Of a stretch of DNA of 64,000 nt, positions 7,170 through 17,106 are shown piece after piece (position 1 is the stretch's first letter; every line of letters starts with the position of its first letter). The position numbers were made by a program, and so were the translations under genes. A model generated the notes under the pieces. It had not been told where the DNA came from. It searched no databases and saw only the letters and a program-made list of their open reading frames with translations. The stretch comes from an uncultured Clostridia bacterium. GTDB lineage: Bacteria > Bacillota > Clostridia > Lachnospirales > Anaerotignaceae. The stretch lies in contig CALWGC010000022.1 in the NCBI GenBank assembly GCA_944378105.1, positions 1-64,000 on the forward strand, written 5' to 3'.

Positions 7170-10100
7170 TTGATTTCCTCCAATGCAATCACATCCAGGT
7201 TTTCCGTTGTGATGTCGCTTTCCATCACATCCAGCAGGGCGTTGACCGTATCCAGTGCCGTCAGCAGATGGATGGAGCTTTCGGCTGCCACACGGCGGAT
7301 TTGGAACCCATCGCTTAACGCATCGTTGACTTTTCTTGGGGTGTTGATGATTAAATCAATCATACCGCTGCGGACAATATCCAGCACATTGGGCACCCCT
7401 TCGCCAATCTTTAATACCGTTGTCACATGCTCAATGCCGTTTTCTCTTAAGAACTGGGCTGTGCCTTCCGTTGCCAAAAACCGGTAGCCCAGCGCCTGCA
7501 GACGTTGTGCAATGGGCAAAATTTCCTGCCGGTCAAAGGGTTTTACGGTAATGAGCGCCGTGCCATTTTTCTTTGGCACCATCATACCGGAGGCAATAAA
7601 GCCTTTATAAAGGGCCCGGGTCAAGTTTTTGCCCACGCCAAGCACTTCACCGGTGGAACGCATTTCTGGTCCAAGGCTTACTTCCACTTCTGGCAGTTTT
7701 TCTGTGGAGAACACAGGCACTTTGATGCAAACGGTGCTTGGTTCTGGGCAGATGCCGCTTTCATAGCCCAAATCCTTCAATTTGGCTCCCAGCATCACCT
7801 TTGTGGCCAAATCGATGATAGGCACACCCGTTACTTTGCTGATATAAGGCACGGTACGGCTGCTTCTGGGGTTTACTTCGATGATATTTAGTTCCCCTTT
7901 ATATTCGATAAACTGGATGTTGACCATACCAATGACTTCCAAGGCCAGGGCCACTTTTTTGGTCACGTCCATGATTTCCTGTTTGATTTTATCGCTGATA
8001 TGCTGTGGCGGATAGATGGAGATGGAGTCACCGGAGTGAACGCCGGCCCGCTCCAAGTGTTCCATGATACCAGGAATCACCACGTCGGTGCCATCGCAAA
8101 TGGCATCCACTTCAATTTCCCGACCCATCAAATACCGGTCGATGAGCACTGGGTTTTTGCTGTCTTTGGCAAAGGCATCTTCCAAATATTTCGTCAGCTG
8201 CTCTTTGTCATAGGTGATTTCCATGCCTTGGCCGCCCAATACATAGGATGGACGCACCAATACTGGAAAGCCCAATTCTTCTGCTTCGGCCAAGCCTTCT
8301 TCTAAACTCCAAACGCCTTTGCCCTTTGGCCGGCGAATGTCCAACGTTTCCAGCAATTCGTCAAATTTTTCCCGGTCTTCGGCGGCGTCAATTTGTTCTG
8401 GCTTGGTGCCGTAGATGGGGATATTCATTTCCCGGAAGAAGTTGGCCAATTTGATGGCCGTCTGTCCACCAAACTGCAAAATCACGCCGTCTGGTTTTTC
8501 TTTTTCCACAATATTTAATACATCTTCTTCCGTCAAAGGCTCGAAATACAGCTTATCGGAGGTATCAAAGTCTGTGGAAACCGTTTCTGGGTTATTGTTG
8601 ATGATGATGGTTTCCACACCGGCTTTTTTCAACGAAAGCACCGAGTGCACAGAGCAATAGTCAAACTCGATGCCCTGCCCAATACGGATGGGGCCGGAAC
8701 CGATGACGATGACTTTTTTCCGGTTACTGATGATGGCTTCGTCCACCTGGTCATAGGTGGAGTAATAATATGGTGTCACCGCTTCAAATTCCCCGGCACA
8801 GGTATCTACCATTTTATAAACGGGCATCATGTTGTATTTTTTGCGCAGGGCATAGATTTCCGGTGTTTTTACCCCCAACAGCATGGCAATGCCCTTGTCG
8901 GAAAAACCAGTTTTCTTGTAAGTGCGCAGCACATCTTCTGTCAGTTGGTCCAAAGTCATGCCTTTCAAGGCTTCTTCCATGTCCACAATCTTTTTGATTT
9001 TGTAAACAAAGAATTTGTCCATGCCCGTAATTTCGCAGACCTTTTCCACCCGGTATCCGCGACGCAGCAGTTCTGCCAAGTCAAAGAGACGTTCGTCGTC
9101 GGGCACAACCACTCTCTTTTTCAGCTGGGCCGTGGTTTTAGATTTGCTGTAAGGCCGTTCCAAGGTAAACTGGCCAATTTCCAAGGACCGCACGCCTTTG
9201 AGCAATGCGCTTTCAAAGCTGTTGCCAATGCTCATCACTTCGCCGGTGGCCATCATCTTGGTGCCCAAATTTCTTTTGGCGCTTTTGAATTTATCAAAAG
9301 GCCATTTTGGGATTTTGCAAACCACATAGTCGATGGCTGGTTCAAAGCAGGCAAAGGTCTTTTTCGTTACGGCGTTTTGGATTTCGTCCAATCGATAGCC
9401 CAAGGCGATTTTGGCCGCCACTTTGGCAATGGGGTAGCCGGTGGCTTTGGAAGCCAAGGCAGAAGAACGGCTGACACGAGGGTTGATTTCGATGACGGCA
9501 TAGTGAAAGCTATTGGGGTCCAGGGCAAACTGCACGTTACAGCCGCCTTCAATTTCAATGCTGTCGATGATATCGATGGCAGCTTTGCGCAGCATTTGAT
9601 ATTCTTTGTCGCAAAGGGTCTGGGCCGGTGCCACGACAATGGAGTCGCCGGTGTGCACGCCCACTGGGTCCACGTTTTCCATGGAGCAAACGGTGATACA
9701 GTTGCCGGCGCCATCGCGCATCACTTCAAATTCAATTTCTTTCCAACCCTTGATGCTTCGTTCCACCAACACCTGGCCTACACGGCTTAAGTGGATGCCC
9801 TGGGTGGCAATTTCTCTCAATTCGTCTTCGTTTTCGGCAATGCCGCCGCCGGTGCCGCCCAAAGTATAGGCCGGGCGCACAATGACTGGATACCCAATCC
9901 GTTCGGCAAAGGCAATGGCCCCTTCCACCGTCGTTACAATATCCGATTCCACAATGGGCTGGTTGGTCCGTTCCATCAACTGTTTGAAGGAGTCGCGGTC
10001 TTCCCCTTCTTTGATGGATTCGATGGAAGTACCGATGACGCGGACGTTATATTTCTCCAAAATGCCTTTGTCATACAGCTCGCAGCTTAAGTTTAAGCCC

Positions 10101-10381
10101 GTCTGGCCGCCCATACCGGCAATGATGCTGTCAGGCCGTTCTTTGGCAATGACTTTTTCCAAAAATTCCACGGTCAGCGGCTCGATATAGGTGTCGTCGG
10201 CCATGTCCCGGTCGGTCATGATGGTGGCCGGGTTGCTGTTGACCAGAACCACTTCCACCCCTTCTTCTTTCATGGCCTGCACGGCTTGAGTACCGGAATA
10301 GTCAAATTCTGCTGCCTGTCCAATGACAATGGGGCCAGAACCGATGACCAGTACTTTCTTGATGGTATTATCCTTAGGCAT
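7166..10381 (-). CDS. carB: Carbamoyl-phosphate synthase large subunit
   Basis: This protein of about 1071 residues makes carbamoyl phosphate from bicarbonate, ATP and glutamine-derived ammonia, feeding both pyrimidines and arginine. It has the duplicated ATP-grasp halves ([20 protein letters not shown] near the start and [20 protein letters not shown] near 560). An oligomerisation linker lies between them, and a C-terminal MGS-type allosteric domain starts near 930. I chose the ATG at 10381 because GAGGTGGCGATC precedes it; a GTG three codons earlier lies inside that site. It overlaps the carA stop by eight bases. Confidence 0.97.
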   Translation of the reverse strand: MPKDNTIKKVLVIGSGPIVIGQAAEFDYSGTQAVQAMKEEGVEVVLVNSNPATIMTDRDMADDTYIEPLTVEFLEKVIAKERPDSIIAGMGGQTGLNLSCELYDKGILEKYNVRVIGTSIESIKEGEDRDSFKQLMERTNQPIVESDIVTTVEGAIAFAERIGYPVIVRPAYTLGGTGGGIAENEDELREIATQGIHLSRVGQVLVERSIKGWKEIEFEVMRDGAGNCITVCSMENVDPVGVHTGDSIVVAPAQTLCDKEYQMLRKAAIDIIDSIEIEGGCNVQFALDPNSFHYAVIEINPRVSRSSALASKATGYPIAKVAAKIALGYRLDEIQNAVTKKTFACFEPAIDYVVCKIPKWPFDKFKSAKRNLGTKMMATGEVMSIGNSFESALLKGVRSLEIGQFTLERPYSKSKTTAQLKKRVVVPDDERLFDLAELLRRGYRVEKVCEITGMDKFFVYKIKKIVDMEEALKGMTLDQLTEDVLRTYKKTGFSDKGIAMLLGVKTPEIYALRKKYNMMPVYKMVDTCAGEFEAVTPYYYSTYDQVDEAIISNRKKVIVIGSGPIRIGQGIEFDYCSVHSVLSLKKAGVETIIINNNPETVSTDFDTSDKLYFEPLTEEDVLNIVEKEKPDGVILQFGGQTAIKLANFFREMNIPIYGTKPEQIDAAEDREKFDELLETLDIRRPKGKGVWSLEEGLAEAEELGFPVLVRPSYVLGGQGMEITYDKEQLTKYLEDAFAKDSKNPVLIDRYLMGREIEVDAICDGTDVVIPGIMEHLERAGVHSGDSISIYPPQHISDKIKQEIMDVTKKVALALEVIGMVNIQFIEYKGELNIIEVNPRSSRTVPYISKVTGVPIIDLATKVMLGAKLKDLGYESGICPEPSTVCIKVPVFSTEKLPEVEVSLGPEMRSTGEVLGVGKNLTRALYKGFIASGMMVPKKNGTALITVKPFDRQEILPIAQRLQALGYRFLATEGTAQFLRENGIEHVTTVLKIGEGVPNVLDIVRSGMIDLIINTPRKVNDALSDGFQIRRVAAESSIHLLTALDTVNALLDVMESDITTENLDVIALEEIK

Positions 10382-11459
10382 GATCGCCACCTCTTTCTAC
10401 AATTTCTAAAAACCGGTCAAACAAATATCCACTGTCCAGCGGGCCAGGGCTTGCTTCCGGATGGAACTGCACGCTAAAAATCGGCAGTTTCGTATGGCGA
10501 ATGCCTTCGATGGTGTTGTCATTGATGTTGACAAAGGAGGCCTCCACGTCTTTTGGCAAATCACAAACCACATATTCATGGTTTTGGGAGGTGATATACA
10601 CCCGGCCGGTTTTCAGGTCTTTGACCGGGTGGTTACCGCCATGGTGACCAAATTTCATTTTTTTCGTATCGCCACCCAGGGCCAGGCAAAGAAGTTGGTT
10701 GCCCATGCAGACACCAAGCAGCGGCTTTTTGCCAATGAGCTGCCGTACGGTTTCAATGATTTCCGGCACACTTTTTGGATCCCCGGGGCCGTTAGAAAGA
10801 AAGACGGCGTCTGGGTTTAAAGCCAAAATTTCTTCTGCCGTCGTAAAGGCCGGCAGCACTGTAATGCGGCATCCTCTGGCTTTCAAATCCCGCAAAATCC
10901 CGGTCTTCGTACCCAAATCCAAAAAGGCAATGTGTCGCCCGGAACCTGGGATTTCATATTTTTCAGAAATGGTGCATTCCCGAATCACATTTTTATTGGA
11001 ATACGTTTCAAATTTCATGGCAATCTGGCTTTCGGTCAAATCCTTGGCCCGGGTGGTGATGATGCCTTTCATGGTGCCGTGATCCCGCAGCACTTTGGTC
11101 AAGGCTCTGGTGTCCACCCCTTCGATGCCCATGACTTTATTTTGTTTCAAAAAGCCGTCCAAGTCCATTTCGCAGCGCCAGTTGTTGGGGAAATCGCATT
11201 TTTCCCGCACCACAAAGCCCCGCAGTCTGGGCCGTTCGCTTTCCATATCATCCAAGTTGATGCCATAGTTACCAATGAGCGGATAGGTCATGGTCACAAC
11301 TTGTCCGGCATAAGAAGGGTCTGTCAGCAATTCTTCGTACCCAGTCATCCCGGTGTTGAACACCACTTCCCCCACCGTTTCTTTCACATAGCCAAAGGCT
11401 TCGCCGTCAAAGCGCATGCCGTTTTCCAAAATCAGCTGTGCTTTTATCGTTTTTTCCAT
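10374..11459 (-). CDS. carA: Carbamoyl-phosphate synthase small subunit
   Basis: This 361-residue glutaminase subunit releases ammonia from glutamine and channels it to CarB. The class I amidotransferase triad is visible: the cysteine in [16 protein letters not shown], and the His and Glu in [10 protein letters not shown]. The N-terminal CarA domain begins [18 protein letters not shown]. The ATG at 11459 is nine bases from GAGGAG, while an earlier ATG at 11468 overlaps that site. The start overlaps the pyrF stop by one base (TGATG). Confidence 0.97.
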   Translation of the reverse strand: MEKTIKAQLILENGMRFDGEAFGYVKETVGEVVFNTGMTGYEELLTDPSYAGQVVTMTYPLIGNYGINLDDMESERPRLRGFVVREKCDFPNNWRCEMDLDGFLKQNKVMGIEGVDTRALTKVLRDHGTMKGIITTRAKDLTESQIAMKFETYSNKNVIRECTISEKYEIPGSGRHIAFLDLGTKTGILRDLKARGCRITVLPAFTTAEEILALNPDAVFLSNGPGDPKSVPEIIETVRQLIGKKPLLGVCMGNQLLCLALGGDTKKMKFGHHGGNHPVKDLKTGRVYITSQNHEYVVCDLPKDVEASFVNINDNTIEGIRHTKLPIFSVQFHPEASPGPLDSGYLFDRFLEIVERGGDHA

Positions 11460-12385
11460 CAAATACATCTCCTCAAGTCCGATTTCATGTCAAGCACGGC
11501 GTCTTTGGCCGCCTGTGCAAAATCTTTCTCGTCATATCTTCCCTTGTATTCTGCTTTCTGATGCGCCGCAATGATGCCGCGGGAAGAATTGACAATGGCC
11601 CCTAAGCCGTCTTTGTCAAAGCAAACGGCCAAGTCTTCTGCCTTCCCCCCCTGGGCGCCGTATCCTGGCACCAAAAAGAAGGTATGGGGCATTTGTTCTC
11701 TCAATTTTTTGGCCTGGGCCGGATGGGTGGCCCCCACCACGGCACCGATGGAAGAATAGCCGCTTTGGCCGATGAAGCTTTCGCCCCATTGGCTTACCAA
11801 ACTTCCCACGTGTTCATACAGTGTTTTACCGCCTAAATCCAAATCCTGCAGCTGGCCGCTGCCGGGGTTGGAGGTTTTCACCAGCACAAACAGCCCCTTG
11901 GCGTATTCTTTGCAGTTTTTAAAATATGGTTCCACCGAGTCATAGCCCATATAAGGGTTGATGGTGATAAAGTCTTCCTGATAAATTTCAAAGTGATGTC
12001 CTGCCACAAACACCCGGCCAATGTGGCCGTCGGAATAATTTTCTGCCGTGGAGGCAATATCGCCCCGTTTGATGTCGCCGATGACAATCAGGCCCTTTTC
12101 CTCGGCATATTCGATGGTTTTGATATAGCTTTCCATGCCGCAGGCCCCCAGCATTTCATACATGGCCACCTGTGGTTTGACAGCCGGAATGAAAGGGGAA
12201 ACGGCGTCAATGATTTCTTTATTAAACCAGTAGAAGGCTTCTGCCACAGCCTTTGGGGTTTTGCCGTATTGTTCAAAGCAGGCTTCCTGGATAAAGGAAG
12301 GAATGAAGCTCATTCTGGGGTCCAGCCCCACCACCGTTGGGTTTTCTGTTTCTTTGATTTTTTCAATCAAGCGGTCAATGATCAT
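11459..12385 (-). CDS. pyrF: Orotidine 5'-phosphate decarboxylase, type 2
   Basis: This 308-residue enzyme decarboxylates OMP to UMP, the last step of the pathway. The length and the segments VGLDPRMSFIP, VIGDIKRGDIAST and VGATHPAQ are those of the longer type 2 family rather than the 240-residue type 1. The catalytic Asp-x-Lys-x-x-Asp is intact in DIKRGD. The start overlaps the pyrC stop by four bases. Confidence 0.96.
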   Translation of the reverse strand: MIIDRLIEKIKETENPTVVGLDPRMSFIPSFIQEACFEQYGKTPKAVAEAFYWFNKEIIDAVSPFIPAVKPQVAMYEMLGACGMESYIKTIEYAEEKGLIVIGDIKRGDIASTAENYSDGHIGRVFVAGHHFEIYQEDFITINPYMGYDSVEPYFKNCKEYAKGLFVLVKTSNPGSGQLQDLDLGGKTLYEHVGSLVSQWGESFIGQSGYSSIGAVVGATHPAQAKKLREQMPHTFFLVPGYGAQGGKAEDLAVCFDKDGLGAIVNSSRGIIAAHQKAEYKGRYDEKDFAQAAKDAVLDMKSDLRRCI

Positions 12386-13671
12386 TGCAGTACCCCCTCC
12401 TTCACTTTCATCTTGCCATCCACCAAGGTATATTCCACTTTGCCCTGGACTCTCCAGCCGTCAAACGGCGTATTTTTGCCCATGGAAGCAAAGTTTTTCG
12501 CATCAATCACGTATTCTTTTTCTGGGTCAATGACCGTAATATCGGCTGCTTTGCCCACAGAAATATCACCTTTTTCAATGCCCAACAATTTGGCCGGGTT
12601 GGTGCTCATTTTGGCCACCAACTGCATCGGGGTCAGCCAATCGCCTTTCACCAGTACCGTATAGCCCAAGGTAAAAGCCGTTTCCAAGCCCACAATGCCA
12701 AAAGCTGCTTTTTCGTATTCACAGTTTTTCTCGTCTTCGCTGTGAGGGGCATGATCGGTGGCGATGATATTGACCACATCGTCCTTCAAGGCCTGGCGCA
12801 GGGCCAGCACATCATCCATGGACCGCAGCGGTGGATTCATTTTCGTATTGGCGTCATAATCCAGTACATCCCGGTCACTTAAGGTAAAGTGGTGTGGGCA
12901 AATTTCGGCACTCACTTCCTGGCCATGGCTTTTGGCATCCCGAATCAAGTCGATGCCGCCTTTGGTGGAAACATGGCAAAGGTGAAGCTTTGCACCGGTA
13001 GCCCGGGCCAAAATGATGTCTCTTGCAATCATCACATCTTCGCTGTCATTGGAAATGCCCTTTAAGCCCAACAATGTGCTCTGTTCTCCGGCATTCATCA
13101 CACCGCCTGCCACCAAAGACTTGTCTTCGCAGTGGCTCATCACCGGAATATCAAACATTTTGGAATATTTCATGGCCGTTTTCAAAAGCCCGGCATTCAT
13201 CACACTTTTGCCGTCTTCGCTGATGCCGCAGGCCCCGGCCTTGACCATCTGGCCAATGTTGGCCAATTCTTCGCCCTTTTGGCCCTTAGTGATGGCGCCG
13301 ATGGGCAGCACATGGCAAGCCCCTTCCCGGTCGGCTTTCAGTTTGATATATTCCACCATAATTTCGTTATCCACCACAGGCTCCGTGTTTGGCATACAGC
13401 AGATGGTGGTAAACCCGCCCATGACAGCCGCCTGGCTTCCGGTGCGGATCGTTTCTTTATATTCAAAGCCTGGCTCTCTCAAATGTACATGCACATCAAT
13501 AAAGCCTGGCACCACCCATTTTCCCGTTGCGTCAATGACTTCATCTGCTTCTTCTTGGATCTTTTCTGCCCATTGGGTCACTTTGCCGTCTTCCACCAGC
13601 AGATCCATCACCGCATCGGTATTTGTGGCGGGGTTGATGACACGGCCGCCTTTGAGTAATGCTTTCATCAT
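12382..13671 (-). CDS. pyrC: Dihydroorotase
   Basis: This 429-residue amidohydrolase cyclises carbamoyl aspartate to dihydroorotate, in the class I (Bacillus-type) length range. Zinc ligands are seen in HVHLREPG, in CHVST further on, and in ATDHAPHS. The typical start MKALLKGGRVIDP-like strand is present. Two ATGs in a row (13671 and 13668) follow AGGGAGGG; either could be used. The start overlaps the pyrB stop by four bases. Confidence 0.96.
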   Translation of the reverse strand: MMKALLKGGRVINPATNTDAVMDLLVEDGKVTQWAEKIQEEADEVIDATGKWVVPGFIDVHVHLREPGFEYKETIRTGSQAAVMGGFTTICCMPNTEPVVDNEIMVEYIKLKADREGACHVLPIGAITKGQKGEELANIGQMVKAGACGISEDGKSVMNAGLLKTAMKYSKMFDIPVMSHCEDKSLVAGGVMNAGEQSTLLGLKGISNDSEDVMIARDIILARATGAKLHLCHVSTKGGIDLIRDAKSHGQEVSAEICPHHFTLSDRDVLDYDANTKMNPPLRSMDDVLALRQALKDDVVNIIATDHAPHSEDEKNCEYEKAAFGIVGLETAFTLGYTVLVKGDWLTPMQLVAKMSTNPAKLLGIEKGDISVGKAADITVIDPEKEYVIDAKNFASMGKNTPFDGWRVQGKVEYTLVDGKMKVKEGVLQ

Positions 13672-14588
13672 TGGTTCCCTCCCTTTGCCAGCAGTTTCAA
13701 AATGGCCATACGCACGGCCACACCGTTTTTCACCTGAATATTAATGACAGAATTGCCGCCGTCGATGACGTCGGTGGAAAGCTCCACGCCGCGGTTGACA
13801 GGGCCTGGGTGCATCACCAGCACGTCTTTTTTGGCATATTTTAAGATTTCACGGTTGATGCCAAATAATTCCCGATATTCCCCAATGCCTGGGAAATTGG
13901 TGGTTTTTTGCCGTTCAAACTGAATGCGTAAGCCCATGACAACATCGGCATCTTTCACTGCTTCTTTGATATCGGATGTGGTTTTTACTTTCAGCAATTG
14001 GGCGCTACCAAGCAAGGTGGATGGCCCAGCCAGCGTCACATCGGCCCCCAGCTTTTGCAGCCCAAAGACATTACTTCTGGCCACACGGCTGTGGGAAATG
14101 TCGCCGATGATGGCCACTTTCAATCCTTCAAAGCTTTTTTTGTATTCCGAAATGGTAAACAGGTCCAGTAACGCCTGGGTGGGGTGTTCGTTGGAACCGT
14201 CCCCGGCGTTAATGACATGGGCGTTGACGTTTCTGGCCAACACATGGGGGGCCCCCGTCAAGGAGTTACGCATAATCATCACTTCGATGCCCATCTGGTC
14301 CAATGTTTTTCCTGTATCAATCAAACTTTCGCCCTTGTTGACAGAACTGGTGGCAATGCCCAAGTCCTGCACCGTTGCGCCCAAATATTTCCCGGCCAAA
14401 GCGAAGGAAGTTTTTGTTCTGGTACTGTTTTCATAAAACAATGTCACAATGCTGGTGTGGCGCAGCTCGTCCACCCGCAGATGGGGATGATCGATGCGCT
14501 GCTTCATTTCTTTTGCCACCGAAAGAATTTCCAAAATTTCTTCTTTCGACATGTCTCTTAAACCTAATACGTCTTTTCGGTTCAACAT
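13668..14588 (-). CDS. pyrB: Aspartate carbamoyltransferase catalytic subunit
   Basis: This 306-residue enzyme condenses carbamoyl phosphate with aspartate, the first committed step. The carbamoyl-phosphate site is STRTKTSF, with Lys in place of the usual fourth Arg; HPTQALLDLFTI and VMHPGPVNRG are also seen. No pyrI regulatory subunit follows: pyrC starts within the pyrB stop. A GGGAGGGAG ribosome binding site precedes the ATG. The gene lies directly downstream of an attenuator-like terminator and leader ORF. Confidence 0.97.
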   Translation of the reverse strand: MLNRKDVLGLRDMSKEEILEILSVAKEMKQRIDHPHLRVDELRHTSIVTLFYENSTRTKTSFALAGKYLGATVQDLGIATSSVNKGESLIDTGKTLDQMGIEVMIMRNSLTGAPHVLARNVNAHVINAGDGSNEHPTQALLDLFTISEYKKSFEGLKVAIIGDISHSRVARSNVFGLQKLGADVTLAGPSTLLGSAQLLKVKTTSDIKEAVKDADVVMGLRIQFERQKTTNFPGIGEYRELFGINREILKYAKKDVLVMHPGPVNRGVELSTDVIDGGNSVINIQVKNGVAVRMAILKLLAKGGNQ

Positions 14589-14639
14589 TTGTTTTTCTCC
14601 CTCCCAAACCTAACTGCCGTTATCACTTTGTTTTTTTGC

Positions 14640-14677
14640 AAAAAGAAAGGCAATAAAAAGGGACGCTTTTCATTGCC
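14640..14677 (-). terminator. Attenuator terminator in the pyr leader
   Basis: On the minus strand GGCAATGAAAAG (14666-14677) pairs with CTTTTTATTGCC (14649-14660) across a five-base loop to make a 12-bp stem, with one G-T pair. It is followed by TTTCTTTTTGC. It lies between the pyr promoter and pyrB, so it must be bypassed for operon expression. The stop codon of the leader ORF (14670-14672) is inside the 5' arm, so a ribosome finishing the leader would block the hairpin. Confidence 0.8.
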
Positions 14678-14804
14678 GTTTTGTGCAAGACAAAAAAGAA
14701 AATACCATAGGAACGTCAAAAAAGACGTTTTTTTGAAAAAAGAAAGCACTTATCCCGCCAAAGTCAATCCGGTTCTTATACTTGGCAGATAAATGCTGAA
14801 TCAT
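14670..14804 (-). CDS. pyrL-like pyr operon leader peptide
   Basis: This is a 44-codon ORF with a very strong ribosome binding site (AGGAGG, seven bases before the ATG), between the pyr promoter and pyrB. It starts MIQHLSAKYK, has eight Phe residues including FFFQKNVFFD, and ends SCTKRQ. Its stop codon lies in the 5' arm of an intrinsic terminator. The transcript through it has several runs of four to seven U and a small hairpin, AACGUC-U6-GACGUU (14712-14729). The E. coli pyrBI leader peptide PyrL is also 44 codons, Phe-rich and stops in its attenuator. By analogy, low UTP would stall polymerase in the U runs and let the ribosome catch up and prevent termination. No PyrR-binding loop was recognised. 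Confidence 0.7.
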   Translation of the reverse strand: MIQHLSAKYKNRIDFGGISAFFFQKNVFFDVPMVFSFLSCTKRQ

Positions 14805-14835
14805 GGTCTTTCCTCCTATTTGCAGTTGCGTTAGT

Positions 14836-14894
14836 GCAGACGAAGTCTGCTCACATTGCCCAATATCATAGCACAAAAGCAATGGTCTTGTCAA
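14836..14894 (-). promoter_or_regulatory. pyr operon promoter and 5' hairpin
   Basis: A consensus promoter on the minus strand: -35 TTGACA (14889-14894), an 18-base spacer, and -10 TATGAT (14865-14870). Transcription should start near 14857. Just downstream is a perfect GCAGAC-TTC-GTCTGC hairpin (14836-14850), which could stabilise the 5' end or serve as an operator. Confidence 0.8.
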
Positions 14895-15013
14895 GAAAAA
14901 TTTCGACAAAAGCCAAGCCGATTTCTTCCCTTCTTCCTCCGCGCAAAGCGCCCTCGTTTTTCCTATTTTATCATAAAAACCCGCCTCTTTTCAAGCCGCC
15001 TGGCGAAAAAGAA

Positions 15014-15042
15014 TTGCAATTTGAAATAAAACTACATATAAT
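15014..15042 (+). promoter_or_regulatory. prfC promoter
   Basis: A -35 TTGCAA (15014-15019) and a perfect -10 TATAAT (15037-15042) are separated by 17 bases. The promoter is divergent from the pyr promoter about 120 bases away; the sequence between holds no gene. Confidence 0.7.
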
Positions 15043-15089
15043 AGGAAAAGAATATCGAAACGCTGAAAAAGAAAGGATTTGTGTACTTT

Positions 15090-16682
15090 ATGGCAGCACC
15101 TTTGCAGGAAGAAATCAACAAAAGACGTATTTTCGGCATCATTTCCCACCCCGATGCCGGTAAAACCACTTTAACAGAAAAACTGCTGCTCCATGGCGGC
15201 GCCATCCGTCAAGCCGGCACTGTCAAGGCCAGACGAAATTCCAAATTTGCCACCTCCGACTGGATGGAAATTGAAAAACAGCGTGGCATTTCCGTCACCT
15301 CTTCGGTGATGCAATTTGAATATGACGGCAAAACCGTTTCCATCATGGACACCCCCGGCCATAACGACTTCGGGGAAGATACCTACCGTATTTTGACCTC
15401 TGTCGACAGCGCCGTTATGGTCATCGACGCCGCTAAAGGCGTGGAAACCCAGACGAAAAAGCTGTTTCAAGTTTGCTCCCTGCGGGGCATCCCTATTTTC
15501 ACCTTCATCAATAAATTGGACCGGCAGGCCAAAGACCCGCTGGAACTGTTGGAGGACTTGGAAAACGCCCTGGGGTTACCCTCTGTTTGCGTCACCTGGC
15601 CTGTGGGTAGCGGCCTCACCTTCGAGGGCGTCTATGACCGCTTAAACCACACCTTCCATCAATATCGCACCGATTATGTGGTAAACTTAGGGGAAGAAGG
15701 CGTTTTTGGCCCCGAGCTGGAAGGCGTCATTTCCGACACCAATTTGGAAATTCTCCGCAGCGAAATGGAACTGATTGAAGGCGCCGGAAACGAATTTGAC
15801 ATGAACTTGATTTTAAAAGGGAAACTTTCCCCCGTCTTTTTCGGTACCGCCCTGGCCGACTTTGGCGTGACAGAATTTTTGCGCCATTTCCTGGCCATGA
15901 GCCCGGCCCCCGGCCCAAGAAACACCACCACCGGCCATGTGGAGCCCACCGATCGCTTCTTTAGCGGCTTTATCTTTAAAATCCAGGCCAATATGAACCC
16001 GGCTCACCGGGACCGTTTGGCCTTCCTTCGCATCTGCTCCGGCACCTTTGAGCGTGGCATGAGCGTCACCCTCTCCCGTACCGGAAAACAGATGAAATTA
16101 AGCCAAAGCACCATGCTGATGGCAAACGAGCGGGAAACCGTGGACAAGGCCATCGCCGGCGATATCATCGGTATTTATGACACCGGCAACTATCAAATTG
16201 GCGATACCTTGACCACCAGCAAAGAAAAACTGTTCTTTGAACCCCTGCCCACCTTCCCGCCGGAATTGTTCAGCCGGGTACGCCCCGTCAACTCCCTGAA
16301 GGCCAAACAGTTTAAAAAAGGCATTGAACAGTTGGCCCAGGAAGGTGCCATCCAGGTTTACACCAACGAATATCACGAAGTGGTGCTGGGGGCTGTCGGC
16401 GAATTGCAGTTTGAAGTGTTCGAATATCGTTTGAAAAATGAATATAACTGCGACATCCGTATGGAACCCCTCAACTTCAGTGTGGTGCGCTGGGTCAAAG
16501 GCGCCGACTTGGAACAACTGAAAGAACTGACCAACGCCCGGATTTCTCTGGTCTTTGACCATTTTGAACGGCCGCTGCTGCTCTTTGCCAACCAGTATAC
16601 CCTCTCCACCTTTGAAGAAAAACACGAAGACATCACCTTGGTGGAAGCTTGGGACATCGAAAGCGAGCTGGAAGAGGCATGA
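15090..16682 (+). CDS. prfC: Peptide chain release factor 3
   Basis: This 530-residue GTPase recycles RF1/RF2 from the ribosome after termination. The G domain has SHPDAGKTTLTEK (G1), RGISVTSSVMQF (switch I, G2), DTPGHNDFGEDTYR (G3) and NKLDRQAKDP (G4). An EF-G-like domain II and a C-terminal RF3 domain follow, and the length is typical of RF3 rather than EF-G. The ATG at 15090 is chosen; a GTG three codons earlier (15081) is closer to AAAGGA and is possible. The stop overlaps the start of the DUF523 gene. Confidence 0.95.
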   Translation: MAAPLQEEINKRRIFGIISHPDAGKTTLTEKLLLHGGAIRQAGTVKARRNSKFATSDWMEIEKQRGISVTSSVMQFEYDGKTVSIMDTPGHNDFGEDTYRILTSVDSAVMVIDAAKGVETQTKKLFQVCSLRGIPIFTFINKLDRQAKDPLELLEDLENALGLPSVCVTWPVGSGLTFEGVYDRLNHTFHQYRTDYVVNLGEEGVFGPELEGVISDTNLEILRSEMELIEGAGNEFDMNLILKGKLSPVFFGTALADFGVTEFLRHFLAMSPAPGPRNTTTGHVEPTDRFFSGFIFKIQANMNPAHRDRLAFLRICSGTFERGMSVTLSRTGKQMKLSQSTMLMANERETVDKAIAGDIIGIYDTGNYQIGDTLTTSKEKLFFEPLPTFPPELFSRVRPVNSLKAKQFKKGIEQLAQEGAIQVYTNEYHEVVLGAVGELQFEVFEYRLKNEYNCDIRMEPLNFSVVRWVKGADLEQLKELTNARISLVFDHFERPLLLFANQYTLSTFEEKHEDITLVEAWDIESELEEA

Positions 16683-17095
16683 CCATTTTAGTCAGCGCCT
16701 GCCTCTTGGGCGTTCCCTGCCGCTATGACGGCCTTTCCAAGCCCAACGAAAAGGTCCTGGCCCTTTCCAAAACCCATACCCTGGTACCCGTCTGCCCGGA
16801 ACAACTGGGTGGGCGGCCCACGCCCCGTAATCCGGTGGAACTGAAAAACGGCCGGGTGCAAGAACAAAACGGTACCGACCATACCGAAGCTTTTTTACTG
16901 GGCGCCCGTCAAACCGTGCGCATTGCAACCATCGCCCAGGCAGACTGTGCCATCTTGAAAGCCAAAAGCCCCTCTTGCGGCTTTGGCGCCATCTATGACG
17001 GAAGTTTTACCCGTACCCTCACCTCTGCCAACGGCCTGGCGGCCCAGGCCTTGCAGGAGGCCGGTTTTCCCATCCAGACAGAACTGGATCTTTAG
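16679..17095 (+). CDS. DUF523 family protein
   Basis: This 138-residue protein has the DUF523 pattern: ILVSACLLGVPCRYDG at the N-terminus, VPVCPEQLGGRPTPR in the middle, and ILKAKSPSCGFGAIYDG near the C-terminus. The conserved cysteines (SACLLG, PCRYDG, VCPEQ, PSCG) suggest a metal or cofactor site. The family's function is not established. The ATG overlaps the prfC stop by four bases, so the two are translationally coupled. The stop is followed nearly at once by a LysR regulator with its own AGGAGG. Confidence 0.85.
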   Translation: MTILVSACLLGVPCRYDGLSKPNEKVLALSKTHTLVPVCPEQLGGRPTPRNPVELKNGRVQEQNGTDHTEAFLLGARQTVRIATIAQADCAILKAKSPSCGFGAIYDGSFTRTLTSANGLAAQALQEAGFPIQTELDL

Positions 17096-17106
17096 GAGGA
17101 TGCCCC

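Noticed and set aside
8645..9790. 381-residue plus-strand ORF antisense to carB
   Set aside because: It lies inside a fully conserved carB gene, has no ribosome binding site and no recognisable product.
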